A DNA stretch of 7,118 nt from Fusobacteriota bacterium (GTDB lineage Bacteria > Fusobacteriota > Fusobacteriia > Bac17 > JAEWOZ01): positions 1 to 7,118 of the forward strand of contig JAEWOZ010000144.1 of assembly GCA_023399505.1 (NCBI GenBank). Reading direction: 5' to 3'. This document shows positions 1 to 5,914 of the stretch, in pieces. The first letter of the stretch is position 1. Each line of letters begins with the position of its first letter. The position numbers were made by a program, and so were the translations under genes. Under the pieces are notes generated by a model that saw only the letters and a list, made by a program, of their open reading frames with translations, did not search any database and was not told the origin of the DNA.

Positions 1-159
1 GAGTACACTGAGCCTGGCATAAGAGGTGATACTACAGGTAGAGCTACTAAACCAGCTACATTAGAAACAGGATATGAGTTACAGGTCCCTCTATTTTGCA
101 ATATAGGTGATATGATTAAAGTAGACACAAGAACAGGTGAATATATGGAAAGAGCTTAA
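1..159 (+). CDS. efp: Elongation factor P, C-terminal end (partial at 5' edge)
   Basis: The first 52 codons read in frame 1 are the C-terminal part of translation elongation factor P, ending in TAA. EF-P binds between the ribosomal P and E sites and relieves stalling at consecutive prolines. The visible part is the C-terminal OB-fold domain. Its hallmark is the stretch [20 protein letters not shown] (residues 9-28 of the fragment), matching the family pattern [14 protein letters not shown]. It is followed by [20 protein letters not shown], also typical of the family terminus. The N-terminal KOW domain and the modifiable lysine/arginine loop lie outside the window, so the modification type cannot be judged. 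The stop codon sits inside a terminator hairpin, so the gene is probably the last of its transcription unit. The family assignment is seen directly in conserved motifs and is secure. Confidence 0.95.
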   Translation, partial: EYTEPGIRGDTTGRATKPATLETGYELQVPLFCNIGDMIKVDTRTGEYMERA

Positions 160-180
160 ATAAGCTCTTTTCTGTATTTT
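149..180 (+). terminator. Rho-independent terminator overlapping the efp stop codon
   Basis: A perfect 9-bp stem, AAAGAGCTT (149-157) with AAGCTCTTT (162-170), encloses a 4-base loop. It is followed by a T-rich tail (TTTT at 168-171, and TTTT at 177-180 after CTGTA). The left arm is the last three codons of efp, and the TAA stop (157-159) starts at the stem end and runs into the loop. The stem is only moderately strong (three G/C pairs), but its position and symmetry support termination here. Confidence 0.8.
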
Positions 181-195
181 AAAACTAAATATTTA

Positions 196-223
196 TTTAT
201 ACAAAAACTTTTTATGATAAAAT
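196..223 (+). promoter_or_regulatory. Probable sigma-70-type promoter for the deacetylase gene (extended -10)
   Basis: The -10 box TAAAAT (218-223) is preceded by TG plus one base (215-217), giving the extended -10 form TGATAAAAT. A weak -35-like hexamer, TTTATA (196-201), lies 16 bases upstream and matches TTGACA at four positions. The site falls between the efp terminator and the next gene, where a promoter is expected. The -35 box is uncertain; the extended -10 carries the call. Confidence 0.55.
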
Positions 224-266
224 GTACTAACTATTAAAAAAATTAAGGTAGGTTAGACAAGAACAG

Positions 267-1043
267 ATGTGTATAATTTTTTTATTATTTTTTAGTCTTA
301 TTTCAAGTTTAAATTGTTCAACGGCAATAGTTTTAAAAAGTGCCATAGAAAAAGAAAAAAGCCATCATATTTTAATTAATAAAGATGAGATTATTGGTAA
401 ATTAATAGTAGCAGCTAAAACTGAAGAGAAAGTAGTAGCATTAACTTTTGATGATGGCCCTAATTTCAATACAACTAAATTAATAAAGCTTTTAAAAGAA
501 GAAGAGTGTCCTGCAACTTTTTTCTTAATTGGAGGCAGTTTAAAAAATAAAAAAAGAATTCTTTTTCTATATAAAGATCCTCTTTTTGAAATTGGTATGC
601 ATGGATTTTACCACGATGACTATAGTAAATATAGCTTTAAGAAGCTAGAGTCTGAAATGGAAAATATGATAAAAGTTTTTTCACAATACGATTTAAAATC
701 TAGATATTTTAGACCACCTTACGGAGCAGTCAATTATAATCTCTCACAAAATCTAAAAAAGAATTCATTAATTGGAGTTATGTGGAGCATAGATTCAGAG
801 GATTGGAAATATAAAACTTCTTCAAAAGATAATTTTGTAAGTAATATTATTGATTCTCTAGAGCCTGGAAGTATAATTCTTTTACATGAAAAGATGGAAA
901 TATCTTTCATAAAATCTTTAGTTGATAATATAAGAGCTTTAGATTATAAAATAGTGCCTTTATCAGAGATTATAAATGAAGACAAAATTTATTGTAGAGA
1001 AATTGTTAAAGAGGTGAAATTTAGCTACAAAAATAAGGAATAG
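267..1043 (+). CDS. Exported or membrane-anchored polysaccharide deacetylase (NodB homology, carbohydrate esterase 4)
   Basis: This is a 258-residue NodB-type metal-dependent deacetylase that removes N- or O-acetyl groups from a polysaccharide such as peptidoglycan or chitin-like polymers. All family motifs are present: TFDDGP at 60-65 (D62 as putative base, D63 as metal ligand), the H-x3-H metal pair H112/H116, FRPPYG at 148-153 (R149), the D176-to-W180 motif, and LLHE at 205-208 (H207). The catalytic set is therefore intact. Residues 1-20 are hydrophobic and resemble a signal peptide or anchor, but lack the usual lysine/arginine n-region. Cys17 follows S-L-N, a poor lipobox. The start is doubtful: the ATG has only AAGG-TAGG (245-252) far upstream, about 14 bases away, and an in-frame TAG at 249 rules out a longer ORF with a usual start codon. 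The substrate cannot be told from sequence. The gene follows its own promoter and precedes glyA by 48 bases. Confidence 0.88.
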   Translation: MCIIFLLFFSLISSLNCSTAIVLKSAIEKEKSHHILINKDEIIGKLIVAAKTEEKVVALTFDDGPNFNTTKLIKLLKEEECPATFFLIGGSLKNKKRILFLYKDPLFEIGMHGFYHDDYSKYSFKKLESEMENMIKVFSQYDLKSRYFRPPYGAVNYNLSQNLKKNSLIGVMWSIDSEDWKYKTSSKDNFVSNIIDSLEPGSIILLHEKMEISFIKSLVDNIRALDYKIVPLSEIINEDKIYCREIVKEVKFSYKNKE

Positions 1044-1061
1044 TTTTTAACAAAACTTTTT
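1042..1061 (+). terminator. Weak terminator-like hairpin after the deacetylase
   Basis: AGTTTT (1042-1047) and AAAACT (1052-1057) form a 6-bp stem around a TAAC loop, followed directly by TTTT (1058-1061). The stem overlaps the TAG stop, as in the two better terminators of this window. It contains only one G-C pair, so it may be chance in A+T-rich DNA, or at most a partial attenuator between the deacetylase gene and glyA. Confidence 0.2.
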
Positions 1062-1091
1062 ATGAAAAATTTAGTATAAGGAAGGTTAAGA

Positions 1092-2339
1092 ATGAGTAAA
1101 GAGTTAAAAGAAAAAGATTTTGAAATCTTTGATCTTATAGAAAAAGAAAAAAATAGACAAAAAGAGGGCATAGAGTTAATAGCTTCAGAAAATTTTGTTT
1201 CAAAATCTGTTAGAGAAGCTACAGGCTCTATTCTAACTAATAAATATGCTGAAGGTTATCCTTCTAAAAGGTATTATGGAGGATGCGAATTTGTAGATCA
1301 TATAGAAAATTTAGCAATAGAAAGAGTGAAAAAACTATTCAATGCTAAATTTGCTAATGTACAGCCTCATTCAGGATCCCAGGCTAATATGGCAGCTTTA
1401 TTTTCCCTACTAAATATAGGTGATAAAATTTTATCTATGAATCTATCTCACGGAGGACATTTAACACATGGCCATAAAATGAGTTTTTCAGGAAAATTAT
1501 ATGAATGTTATTTTTATGGAGTAGATAAAGAGACTGAAACTATTAATTATGAAGAGGTTTTAAAAATAGCTCGAGAGATAAAACCAAAATTAATAATAGC
1601 AGGAGCAAGCGCCTATTCTAGAGAGATAGATTTTAAAAGATTTAAAGAAATTGCTAAAGAGATAGGAGCCTATTTAATGGTAGACATGGCCCATATCGCT
1701 GGGTTAGTAGCTGCAGGTTTACATCCTAATCCTATTGAATACGCAGATATAGTGACGTCAACTACTCATAAAACTTTAAGAGGTCCAAGAGGCGGATTAA
1801 TTTTAACTAATAGTGAAGAAATTAGTGAAAAGATAAATAAAAATCTTTTTCCAGGTATTCAAGGTGGACCTTTGATGCATATAATTGCAGCTAAAGCTGT
1901 CTGTTTTGGAGAAGCATTGCAAGAAAATTTCAAATTATATCAAAGACAGATAATTGAAAATGCTCAAATTTTATCGCAATCATTAAAAAATAAAGGTTTT
2001 AAAATAGTATCAAATGGTACAGATAATCATCTATTTATGATTAATCTTACAAATAAGAAAATTACAGGTAAAGGAGCAGAAGATTCATTATATCAAGCTC
2101 ATATAACCGTTAATAAGAATGCTATCCCTTTTGATATGGAAACACCTTTTGTGACGAGTGGAATAAGGTTAGGTACTGCAGCTGTCACTACTAGAGGTAT
2201 GAAAGCTTCAGAAATGATACAGATAGCAGAATTCATTGATGAGTCTTTAAACAATATACAAAACAAAGAACATTTGTTAAGAATAAAGAAAAAAGTAAAA
2301 GATTTTACTAAAGATTTTCCTTTGTTTTCAGGAGAATAA
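1092..2339 (+). CDS. glyA: Serine hydroxymethyltransferase
   Basis: This pyridoxal-phosphate enzyme of 415 residues, the normal bacterial length, interconverts serine plus tetrahydrofolate with glycine plus 5,10-methylene-tetrahydrofolate in the cytoplasm. It is the main source of one-carbon units. Family signatures run along the whole protein: [10 protein letters not shown] near the N-terminus (28-37), [13 protein letters not shown] (52-64), the QPHSGSQAN cofactor-phosphate loop (91-99), [13 protein letters not shown] (197-209; D198 and H201 contact the cofactor), and [12 protein letters not shown] (224-235) with K227 as the Schiff-base lysine. SGIRLGT (356-362) carries the substrate-carboxylate arginine R359. 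The position after GYP is Ser where many homologs have Gly, a mild variation. The ATG start has a good Shine-Dalgarno, AAGGAAGG (1078-1085), six bases upstream. It may be co-transcribed with the deacetylase or use a weak promoter in the 48-base gap. No glycine or tetrahydrofolate riboswitch fits in that gap. Confidence 0.97.
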   Translation: MSKELKEKDFEIFDLIEKEKNRQKEGIELIASENFVSKSVREATGSILTNKYAEGYPSKRYYGGCEFVDHIENLAIERVKKLFNAKFANVQPHSGSQANMAALFSLLNIGDKILSMNLSHGGHLTHGHKMSFSGKLYECYFYGVDKETETINYEEVLKIAREIKPKLIIAGASAYSREIDFKRFKEIAKEIGAYLMVDMAHIAGLVAAGLHPNPIEYADIVTSTTHKTLRGPRGGLILTNSEEISEKINKNLFPGIQGGPLMHIIAAKAVCFGEALQENFKLYQRQIIENAQILSQSLKNKGFKIVSNGTDNHLFMINLTNKKITGKGAEDSLYQAHITVNKNAIPFDMETPFVTSGIRLGTAAVTTRGMKASEMIQIAEFIDESLNNIQNKEHLLRIKKKVKDFTKDFPLFSGE

Positions 2340-2357
2340 CAAATAAAAATCTAAAAG

Positions 2358-2375
2358 TTGAAAAATTTTTTTCAA
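2358..2375. repeat. Inverted repeat over the ndk -35 box and spacer
   Basis: TTGAAAAA (2358-2365) and TTTTTCAA (2368-2375) form a perfect 8-bp inverted repeat with a TT centre. It coincides with the -35 hexamer and half the spacer of the ndk promoter. It could be an operator, a bent A-tract, or chance in A+T-rich DNA. It is not a convincing terminator for glyA because the stem has one G-C pair. Confidence 0.4.
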
Positions 2376-2386
2376 AATGTTAAAAT
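2358..2386 (+). promoter_or_regulatory. Sigma-70-type promoter for the ndk operon
   Basis: TTGAAA (-35, 2358-2363) and TAAAAT (-10, 2381-2386) are separated by exactly 17 bases. The -10 box has the extended TG-N element (TG at 2378-2379). Each hexamer matches consensus at five of six positions. The site lies in the 75-base gap between glyA and ndk, so ndk and the two genes after it probably form their own unit. Confidence 0.8.
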
Positions 2387-2401
2387 CTAATAATAAATTT
2401 T

Positions 2402-2409
2402 AAAAGGAG
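2402..2409 (+). promoter_or_regulatory. Shine-Dalgarno site fixing the TTG start of ndk
   Basis: AAAAGGAG (2402-2409) ends five bases before the TTG at 2415. It is the strongest Shine-Dalgarno near this gene. Together with the conserved NDK N-terminus beginning right there, it supports TTG as the start codon. Confidence 0.8.
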
Positions 2410-2414
2410 CAAAA

Positions 2415-2813
2415 TTGGAAAGAACATTAATCATCGTAAAACCAGATGGTGTCAAAAGAAAAATAATAGGAAAAATAATAGACAAATTTGAAAACAGAGA
2501 TCTAAGTGTAATTAAAATAAGAGATCTTAAAATAAGCAGAGAATTAGCAGAAAAACATTATGAAGAGCATAAAGGAAAATCATTTTTTAATGAGTTAGTA
2601 GATTTCATAACATCAGGGATGGTGGTTGCAATGGTTATAGAGGGCCACAACGTAGTAGCATTATCAAGAAAATTGATTGGTGCTACAAATCCAGTTAATG
2701 CTGAGCCAGGAACAATAAGAGGAGACTTCGCTAATGATATATCTTCGAATCTTATACATGCTTCTGATTCAAAGGAAAGTGCAGAAAGGGAAATTAAACT
2801 ATTTTTTAGTTAA
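2415..2813 (+). CDS. ndk: Nucleoside diphosphate kinase
   Basis: This 132-residue cytoplasmic enzyme moves the gamma-phosphate of ATP to other (d)NDPs through a phospho-histidine. The N-terminus MERTLIIVKPDGVKR (1-15) is the canonical NDK start and includes the nucleotide-binding lysine K9. The active-site segment NLIHASDS (112-119) carries the phosphorylated histidine H115. NPVNAEPGTIRGDF (92-105) supplies nucleotide contacts, including R102. The segment reads HASDS where many homologs have HGSDS, a known natural variant and not a defect. The protein is at the short end of the family but complete. Translation starts at TTG, supported by the Shine-Dalgarno and the conserved N-terminus. It is first in a unit with the CNNM and DUF502 genes, 11 bases before the next start. 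No functional link to those membrane proteins is evident. Confidence 0.97.
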   Translation: MERTLIIVKPDGVKRKIIGKIIDKFENRDLSVIKIRDLKISRELAEKHYEEHKGKSFFNELVDFITSGMVVAMVIEGHNVVALSRKLIGATNPVNAEPGTIRGDFANDISSNLIHASDSKESAEREIKLFFS

Positions 2814-2824
2814 TTAATAAATAT

Positions 2825-4099
2825 ATGACGATACAAGTAATTGTTTTTATATCTTTAATAGTTATTTCAGCGTTTTTATCAGCGTCTGAAACAGCTTTAC
2901 TTTCATTTACAAACATTGATTTAAAAAATATAGGTGAGAAAAGCCCTAGAATTTATAAAGCTCTTAGATATTGGTTAAAAAATCCTAACTATATACTATC
3001 AGCAATATTAATCTTAAATAATATGTCTAACATATTAATTTCTTCCATTTCTACATATGTAGTGCAGCAAAATACTAATGGTGGATATAACGTTATAGCC
3101 ATTACTACAATACTAGTCTCATTTATCGTTATAGTATTTGGAGAGATAACACCTAAACTTATAGCTAAGAACTATTCAGGTGTTTTATCTAAAATTTCTA
3201 TTATACCTATAACTTTTATCTCAAAAGTTTTTTATCCATTAGTGTATGTTTTAACTTTTATGTCAAAAATCATAAGCTGGATTTTTGGATTTAGAATAAA
3301 AGAAAAAAATATGATGATAACAGAAAAAGATATCCTTTCTTTAATTTCTGTAGGTGAAGAAGAGGGTGTAATACAAGGCGAGAAGAAAGATATGATAGAT
3401 GGTATCTTCAATTTTGCTAGCAAGCAAGTAGGAGATATAGTAATACCAAGGCCTAATGTCTTTATGCTAGAAGCTGACATTCCTTTGACAGAAGCAATAC
3501 CTGAGATAGTTGAAAGAGGTTACTCAAGAATCCCAATTTACGAAGAAAATGTAGATGATATAATAGGTGCTCTTTACTCTAAAGATTTAGTGAGTATTCT
3601 CATAAAAGGTGAGTACTCGAACTTTAAAGTTAAAGATCTTATGAGAGAGATTCACTACGTTCCCGATACTAAAAATTCTTTAGATCTTTTAAAAGAATTA
3701 AGAGAAAGAAAGATACATATGGCTGTTGTTTTAGATGAATACGGTGGCACAGTAGGTATTGTAACTATTGAAGATATGTTAGAAGAAATTGTCGGAGATA
3801 TAGAAGATGAATTTGATAAAGAGACAATTGACATTAAAAAGATGGATGAAGATAGGTTTGTAATTAAAGCATCTATAGATTTAGAAGATTTAAATGAAAA
3901 ATTAAACTTAGAAATTCCTCTAAGCGAAGATTACGACAGCTTAGGTGGCTTCATAATTTACTTAATGGGAAAAGTACCTCAAAAAGGTGAATCCATTAAG
4001 TGGCAAAATCTCAAATTTACAGTTGCTGAAGTAGATAAGCATACAATAAGAGATGTGCTTTTGAGAAAAGAGGATTTTGAGAATGTGGATGAAGTTTAA
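2825..4099 (+). CDS. CNNM/DUF21 membrane protein with CBS pair and CorC/HlyC C-terminal domain
   Basis: This integral membrane protein of 424 residues has the standard three-part layout. The DUF21/CNNM transmembrane domain (about 1-190) has hydrophobic segments near 5-25, 57-80, 93-113 and 123-155, and the family motifs SASETALLSF (19-28) and GEITPK (116-121). A CBS pair (about 205-330) begins at IPRPNV and includes YSRIPIYEEN and the signature LDEYGGTVGIVTIEDMLEEI (303-322). A transporter-associated CorC/HlyC domain (about 345-420) contains DSLGGFI. Relatives are annotated as hemolysin-like, CorC or magnesium/cobalt efflux factors; some CNNM homologs (MpfA, CorB) take part in Mg2+ export, with CBS domains sensing adenine nucleotides. 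The exact role here is inferred only. The ATG has no recognisable Shine-Dalgarno, since the 11 bases after ndk are all A/T. An upstream in-frame TAG at 2807 prevents a longer reading with a usual start codon. Its end overlaps the DUF502 gene by 17 bases. Confidence 0.92.
   Translation: MTIQVIVFISLIVISAFLSASETALLSFTNIDLKNIGEKSPRIYKALRYWLKNPNYILSAILILNNMSNILISSISTYVVQQNTNGGYNVIAITTILVSFIVIVFGEITPKLIAKNYSGVLSKISIIPITFISKVFYPLVYVLTFMSKIISWIFGFRIKEKNMMITEKDILSLISVGEEEGVIQGEKKDMIDGIFNFASKQVGDIVIPRPNVFMLEADIPLTEAIPEIVERGYSRIPIYEENVDDIIGALYSKDLVSILIKGEYSNFKVKDLMREIHYVPDTKNSLDLLKELRERKIHMAVVLDEYGGTVGIVTIEDMLEEIVGDIEDEFDKETIDIKKMDEDRFVIKASIDLEDLNEKLNLEIPLSEDYDSLGGFIIYLMGKVPQKGESIKWQNLKFTVAEVDKHTIRDVLLRKEDFENVDEV
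4066..4074 (+). promoter_or_regulatory. Shine-Dalgarno site deciding the DUF502 gene start
   Basis: AAAAGAGGA (4066-4074), inside the end of the CNNM gene, lies 8 bases before the ATG at 4083. It is only 2 bases from the in-frame TTG at 4077 and 14 from the ATG at 4089. The spacing favours 4083. Confidence 0.7.
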
Positions 4100-4742
4100 A
4101 AGGTACTTTTTTTCAGGCTTGTTAGCTATATTACCTATCTCTCTTACTTTATTAATAATTGTGAAAATATTTCGTTATTTGATTAATTTTGTAAGTTATT
4201 ATTTACCTTTTAATAAAATAATACAAGGTCTAATTGATACTAATTCAACTAATGAGTTGTTGTTAAGTTTTTCAAATATAATAAGCTATCTTCTTTCTAT
4301 AGCCATAACTTTAGGATTGATTTTATTTATTGGATTTATTACTTTTCATTATGTAGATAAAGAAAAAGTTAAATGGCTTGAGAGCTTATTCTTAAAGATA
4401 CCTTTTTCAAAGACAATTTACTCTACAGTAAAACAAATAAGTCAAATAATTCTATCAGATGAATTTAGTGCTTTTAGAAAAGTAATACTTTTAGAATATC
4501 CTAAAGAAGGAATTTATAGTTTAGGGTTCTTAACAAATCCTAAAGTTATATTAAGAGGAAAAGAAGAGGAAAACTACATATCTGTGTTTATTCCTACAGC
4601 ACCTAATCCAACTACTGGCATGTTTATGTTTGTTGAAAAAGAAAAGGTAATAAATTTGGAGATGAAAGTAGAAGAGGCTATCAAAATAATAATTTCAGGT
4701 GGAGCAATAAGTCCCGAAGAATTAAAAAAAGGAGATTCATAA
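4083..4742 (+). CDS. DUF502 family membrane protein
   Basis: This 219-residue protein belongs to the widespread DUF502 family of inner-membrane proteins, whose biochemical role I cannot name. The N-terminus is basic (KFKR at 4-7) and leads into a first transmembrane helix (about 8-30). A hydrophobic stretch at about 66-90 is the second helix. The soluble remainder holds the family signature IPTAPNPTTG (160-169) and ends with IISGG followed by ISPEEL. LFLKIPFSKTIYSTVKQ (about 93-109) also fits the family's conserved P-x3-x-IY region. I prefer the ATG at 4083 over TTG 4077 and ATG 4089 because of Shine-Dalgarno spacing; the alternatives change only two residues. Its start overlaps the CNNM gene by 17 bases, indicating translational coupling and a possible shared membrane function (inference). 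The TAA stop lies in the loop of the operon terminator. Confidence 0.88.
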   Translation: MWMKFKRYFFSGLLAILPISLTLLIIVKIFRYLINFVSYYLPFNKIIQGLIDTNSTNELLLSFSNIISYLLSIAITLGLILFIGFITFHYVDKEKVKWLESLFLKIPFSKTIYSTVKQISQIILSDEFSAFRKVILLEYPKEGIYSLGFLTNPKVILRGKEEENYISVFIPTAPNPTTGMFMFVEKEKVINLEMKVEEAIKIIISGGAISPEELKKGDS

Positions 4743-4757
4743 AAGAGTCTCTTTTTT
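4726..4757 (+). terminator. Rho-independent terminator of the ndk-CNNM-DUF502 unit
   Basis: A 13-bp stem forms between 4726-4738 (AAAAAGGAGATTC) and 4745-4757 (GAGTCTCTTTTTT), with two G-T wobbles and an ATAAAA loop. The right arm ends in six T residues (4752-4757). The left arm is the last coding part of the DUF502 gene, and its TAA stop (4740-4742) is inside the loop. The prfA promoter starts 15 bases downstream, which supports a unit boundary. Confidence 0.85.
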
Positions 4758-4771
4758 AATGCTCTTCTAAA

Positions 4772-4800
4772 TTGAATTTCCCTATTCTTTATGATATAAT
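4772..4800 (+). promoter_or_regulatory. Strong sigma-70-type promoter for prfA-prmC-xseB
   Basis: TTGAAT (-35, 4772-4777), a 17-base spacer and a perfect TATAAT (-10, 4795-4800), with the extended TG-N element at 4792-4794. This is the best promoter match in the window. It sits just after a terminator and about 30 bases before the prfA start, so the 5' leader should be only about 25 bases. Confidence 0.9.
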
Positions 4801-4814
4801 TTACCTTAAATTAT
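4796..4814. repeat. Inverted repeat spanning the prfA -10 box and expected transcription start
   Basis: ATAATTTA (4796-4803) and TAAATTAT (4807-4814) are perfect 8-bp inverted arms around CCT. The left arm covers five bases of the -10 box; the right arm covers the expected +1 region, directly before the Shine-Dalgarno. The position suits an operator, but the arms are pure A/T and the symmetry may be chance. Confidence 0.4.
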
Positions 4815-4815
4815 G

Positions 4816-4823
4816 AAAGGGGA
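4816..4823 (+). promoter_or_regulatory. Shine-Dalgarno site fixing the GTG start of prfA
   Basis: AAAGGGGA (4816-4823) ends eight bases before the GTG at 4832. There is no other start with comparable spacing, and the ATG at 4813 is out of frame. Translation therefore very probably begins at GTG. Confidence 0.8.
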
Positions 4824-4831
4824 CTCTTCTC

Positions 4832-5914
4832 GTGAACGAAAATATAATTAAAAAATTAGAGGAAATTACAAAGAAGCATGAAAATATAGCTGAAAAGCTT
4901 TCTTCTCCTGAAGTGATAGCAGATTATAAGAAGGTAGCAGAGTACAATAAAGTTTATAGCGACCTATCCGAAATAGTAGGCTGTTATTCAGATTATAAGA
5001 AGATGAAAATAGACTTTGATGTTCTTTCCTTAGATATAGATAATGAGACAGATGAAGGAATGAAAGATTTAATCATAGAAGAGCTTAAAATGCTTGAAGA
5101 AAAGATGAGTTCCAAAGAAAAAAAGCTTTATTACCTAATACTCCCGAAAGATCAGAATGATGAAAAGGATGTAGTAATGGAAATAAGAGCAGGTGCTGGT
5201 GGAGAAGAAGCAGCCATCTTTGCAGCTGATATATTTAGAATGTATAGTAGATTCGCTGATAAAAATAACTGGAAGAGTGAAATTGTAAATTTCAGTGAAG
5301 CAAATGCAGGTGGCTTAAAAGAGGTAATCTTTTTAGTAAAAGGTAGAGGAGCATATAGCAAGCTAAAGTTTGAGAGTGGTGTTCATAGGGTTCAAAGAGT
5401 TCCTAAAACAGAAGCTTCTGGAAGAATACATACTTCAACTGCTACTGTGGCTGTTTTACCTGATGTTGAAGATGTAGAAGTTTCAATAGAACCTCATACT
5501 TTAAAAATAGAAACTTTTAGATCAGGAGGTGCTGGAGGTCAGCATGTTAATACCACTGATTCTGCAGTAAGACTTACTCATATACCTACTGGTATTACAG
5601 TTAGTTGCCAAGACGAACGCTCCCAATTAAAAAATAGAGAAAAAGCTATGAAAATTCTAAGAGCTAAAGTTTATGATTATGAGCAACAAAAACAAAGAGC
5701 AGAAATGGACAAAAATAGAAAATTACAAATCGGTAGCGGTGAAAGAAGCGAAAAAATAAGAACTTATAATTTTCCGCAAGGTAGAGTAACCGATCATAGA
5801 ATTAATTTTACTATTCATAATCTTTCGGAATTTCTTGAGGGCAGTATGGAAGATTTAATAAAAAATCTTTTGGAAACTGACCAAGCAGAAAAGCTCAGCA
5901 GAGAATTAGAATGA
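4832..5914 (+). CDS. prfA: Peptide chain release factor 1
   Basis: RF1 recognises UAA and UAG in the ribosomal A site and triggers peptidyl-tRNA hydrolysis. The 360-residue length is standard. Domain 1 is the coiled-coil-rich N-terminal region (about 1-105). The segment EIRAGAGGEEAAIFAADIFRMY (117-138) opens domain 2. The stop-codon reading loop RVPKTEASGRIHTS (189-202) has the RF1-type P-x-T tripeptide (PKT, 191-193), not the SPF of RF2. Domain 3 has RSGGAGGQHVN (230-240) with the catalytic GGQ at 235-237, and Q237 is the residue PrmC methylates. The C-terminal LQIGSGERSEKIRTYNFPQGRVTDH is also diagnostic. The N-terminus fits the GTG start. Its TGA stop overlaps the prmC ATG as ATGA; being UGA, it is not read by RF1 itself. 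A dedicated strong promoter precedes it. Confidence 0.98.
   Translation: MNENIIKKLEEITKKHENIAEKLSSPEVIADYKKVAEYNKVYSDLSEIVGCYSDYKKMKIDFDVLSLDIDNETDEGMKDLIIEELKMLEEKMSSKEKKLYYLILPKDQNDEKDVVMEIRAGAGGEEAAIFAADIFRMYSRFADKNNWKSEIVNFSEANAGGLKEVIFLVKGRGAYSKLKFESGVHRVQRVPKTEASGRIHTSTATVAVLPDVEDVEVSIEPHTLKIETFRSGGAGGQHVNTTDSAVRLTHIPTGITVSCQDERSQLKNREKAMKILRAKVYDYEQQKQRAEMDKNRKLQIGSGERSEKIRTYNFPQGRVTDHRINFTIHNLSEFLEGSMEDLIKNLLETDQAEKLSRELE

Noticed and set aside
1047..1077. Possible separate glyA promoter (TTAACA with TAGTAT)
   Set aside because: The spacing is 19 bases and the -10 match is weak. The signal is below what A/T-rich DNA gives by chance.
1044..1091. Possible glycine or tetrahydrofolate riboswitch before glyA
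   Set aside because: The gap is only 48 bases, A/T-rich, and lacks the paired elements and conserved blocks of either riboswitch.
3232..3480. Minus-strand open frame of 82 codons inside the CNNM gene
   Set aside because: It is fully antisense to a well-supported coding region, has no recognisable domain, and A/T-rich genes commonly give such shadows.
5152..5361. Minus-strand open frame of 69 codons inside prfA
   Set aside because: It is antisense to highly conserved RF1 sequence and its product has no recognisable motif.
4832..5914. Assignment of the release factor gene as prfB (RF2)
   Set aside because: The recognition loop has PKT of the RF1 P-x-T type and not SPF, and the prfB-type programmed frameshift is absent.
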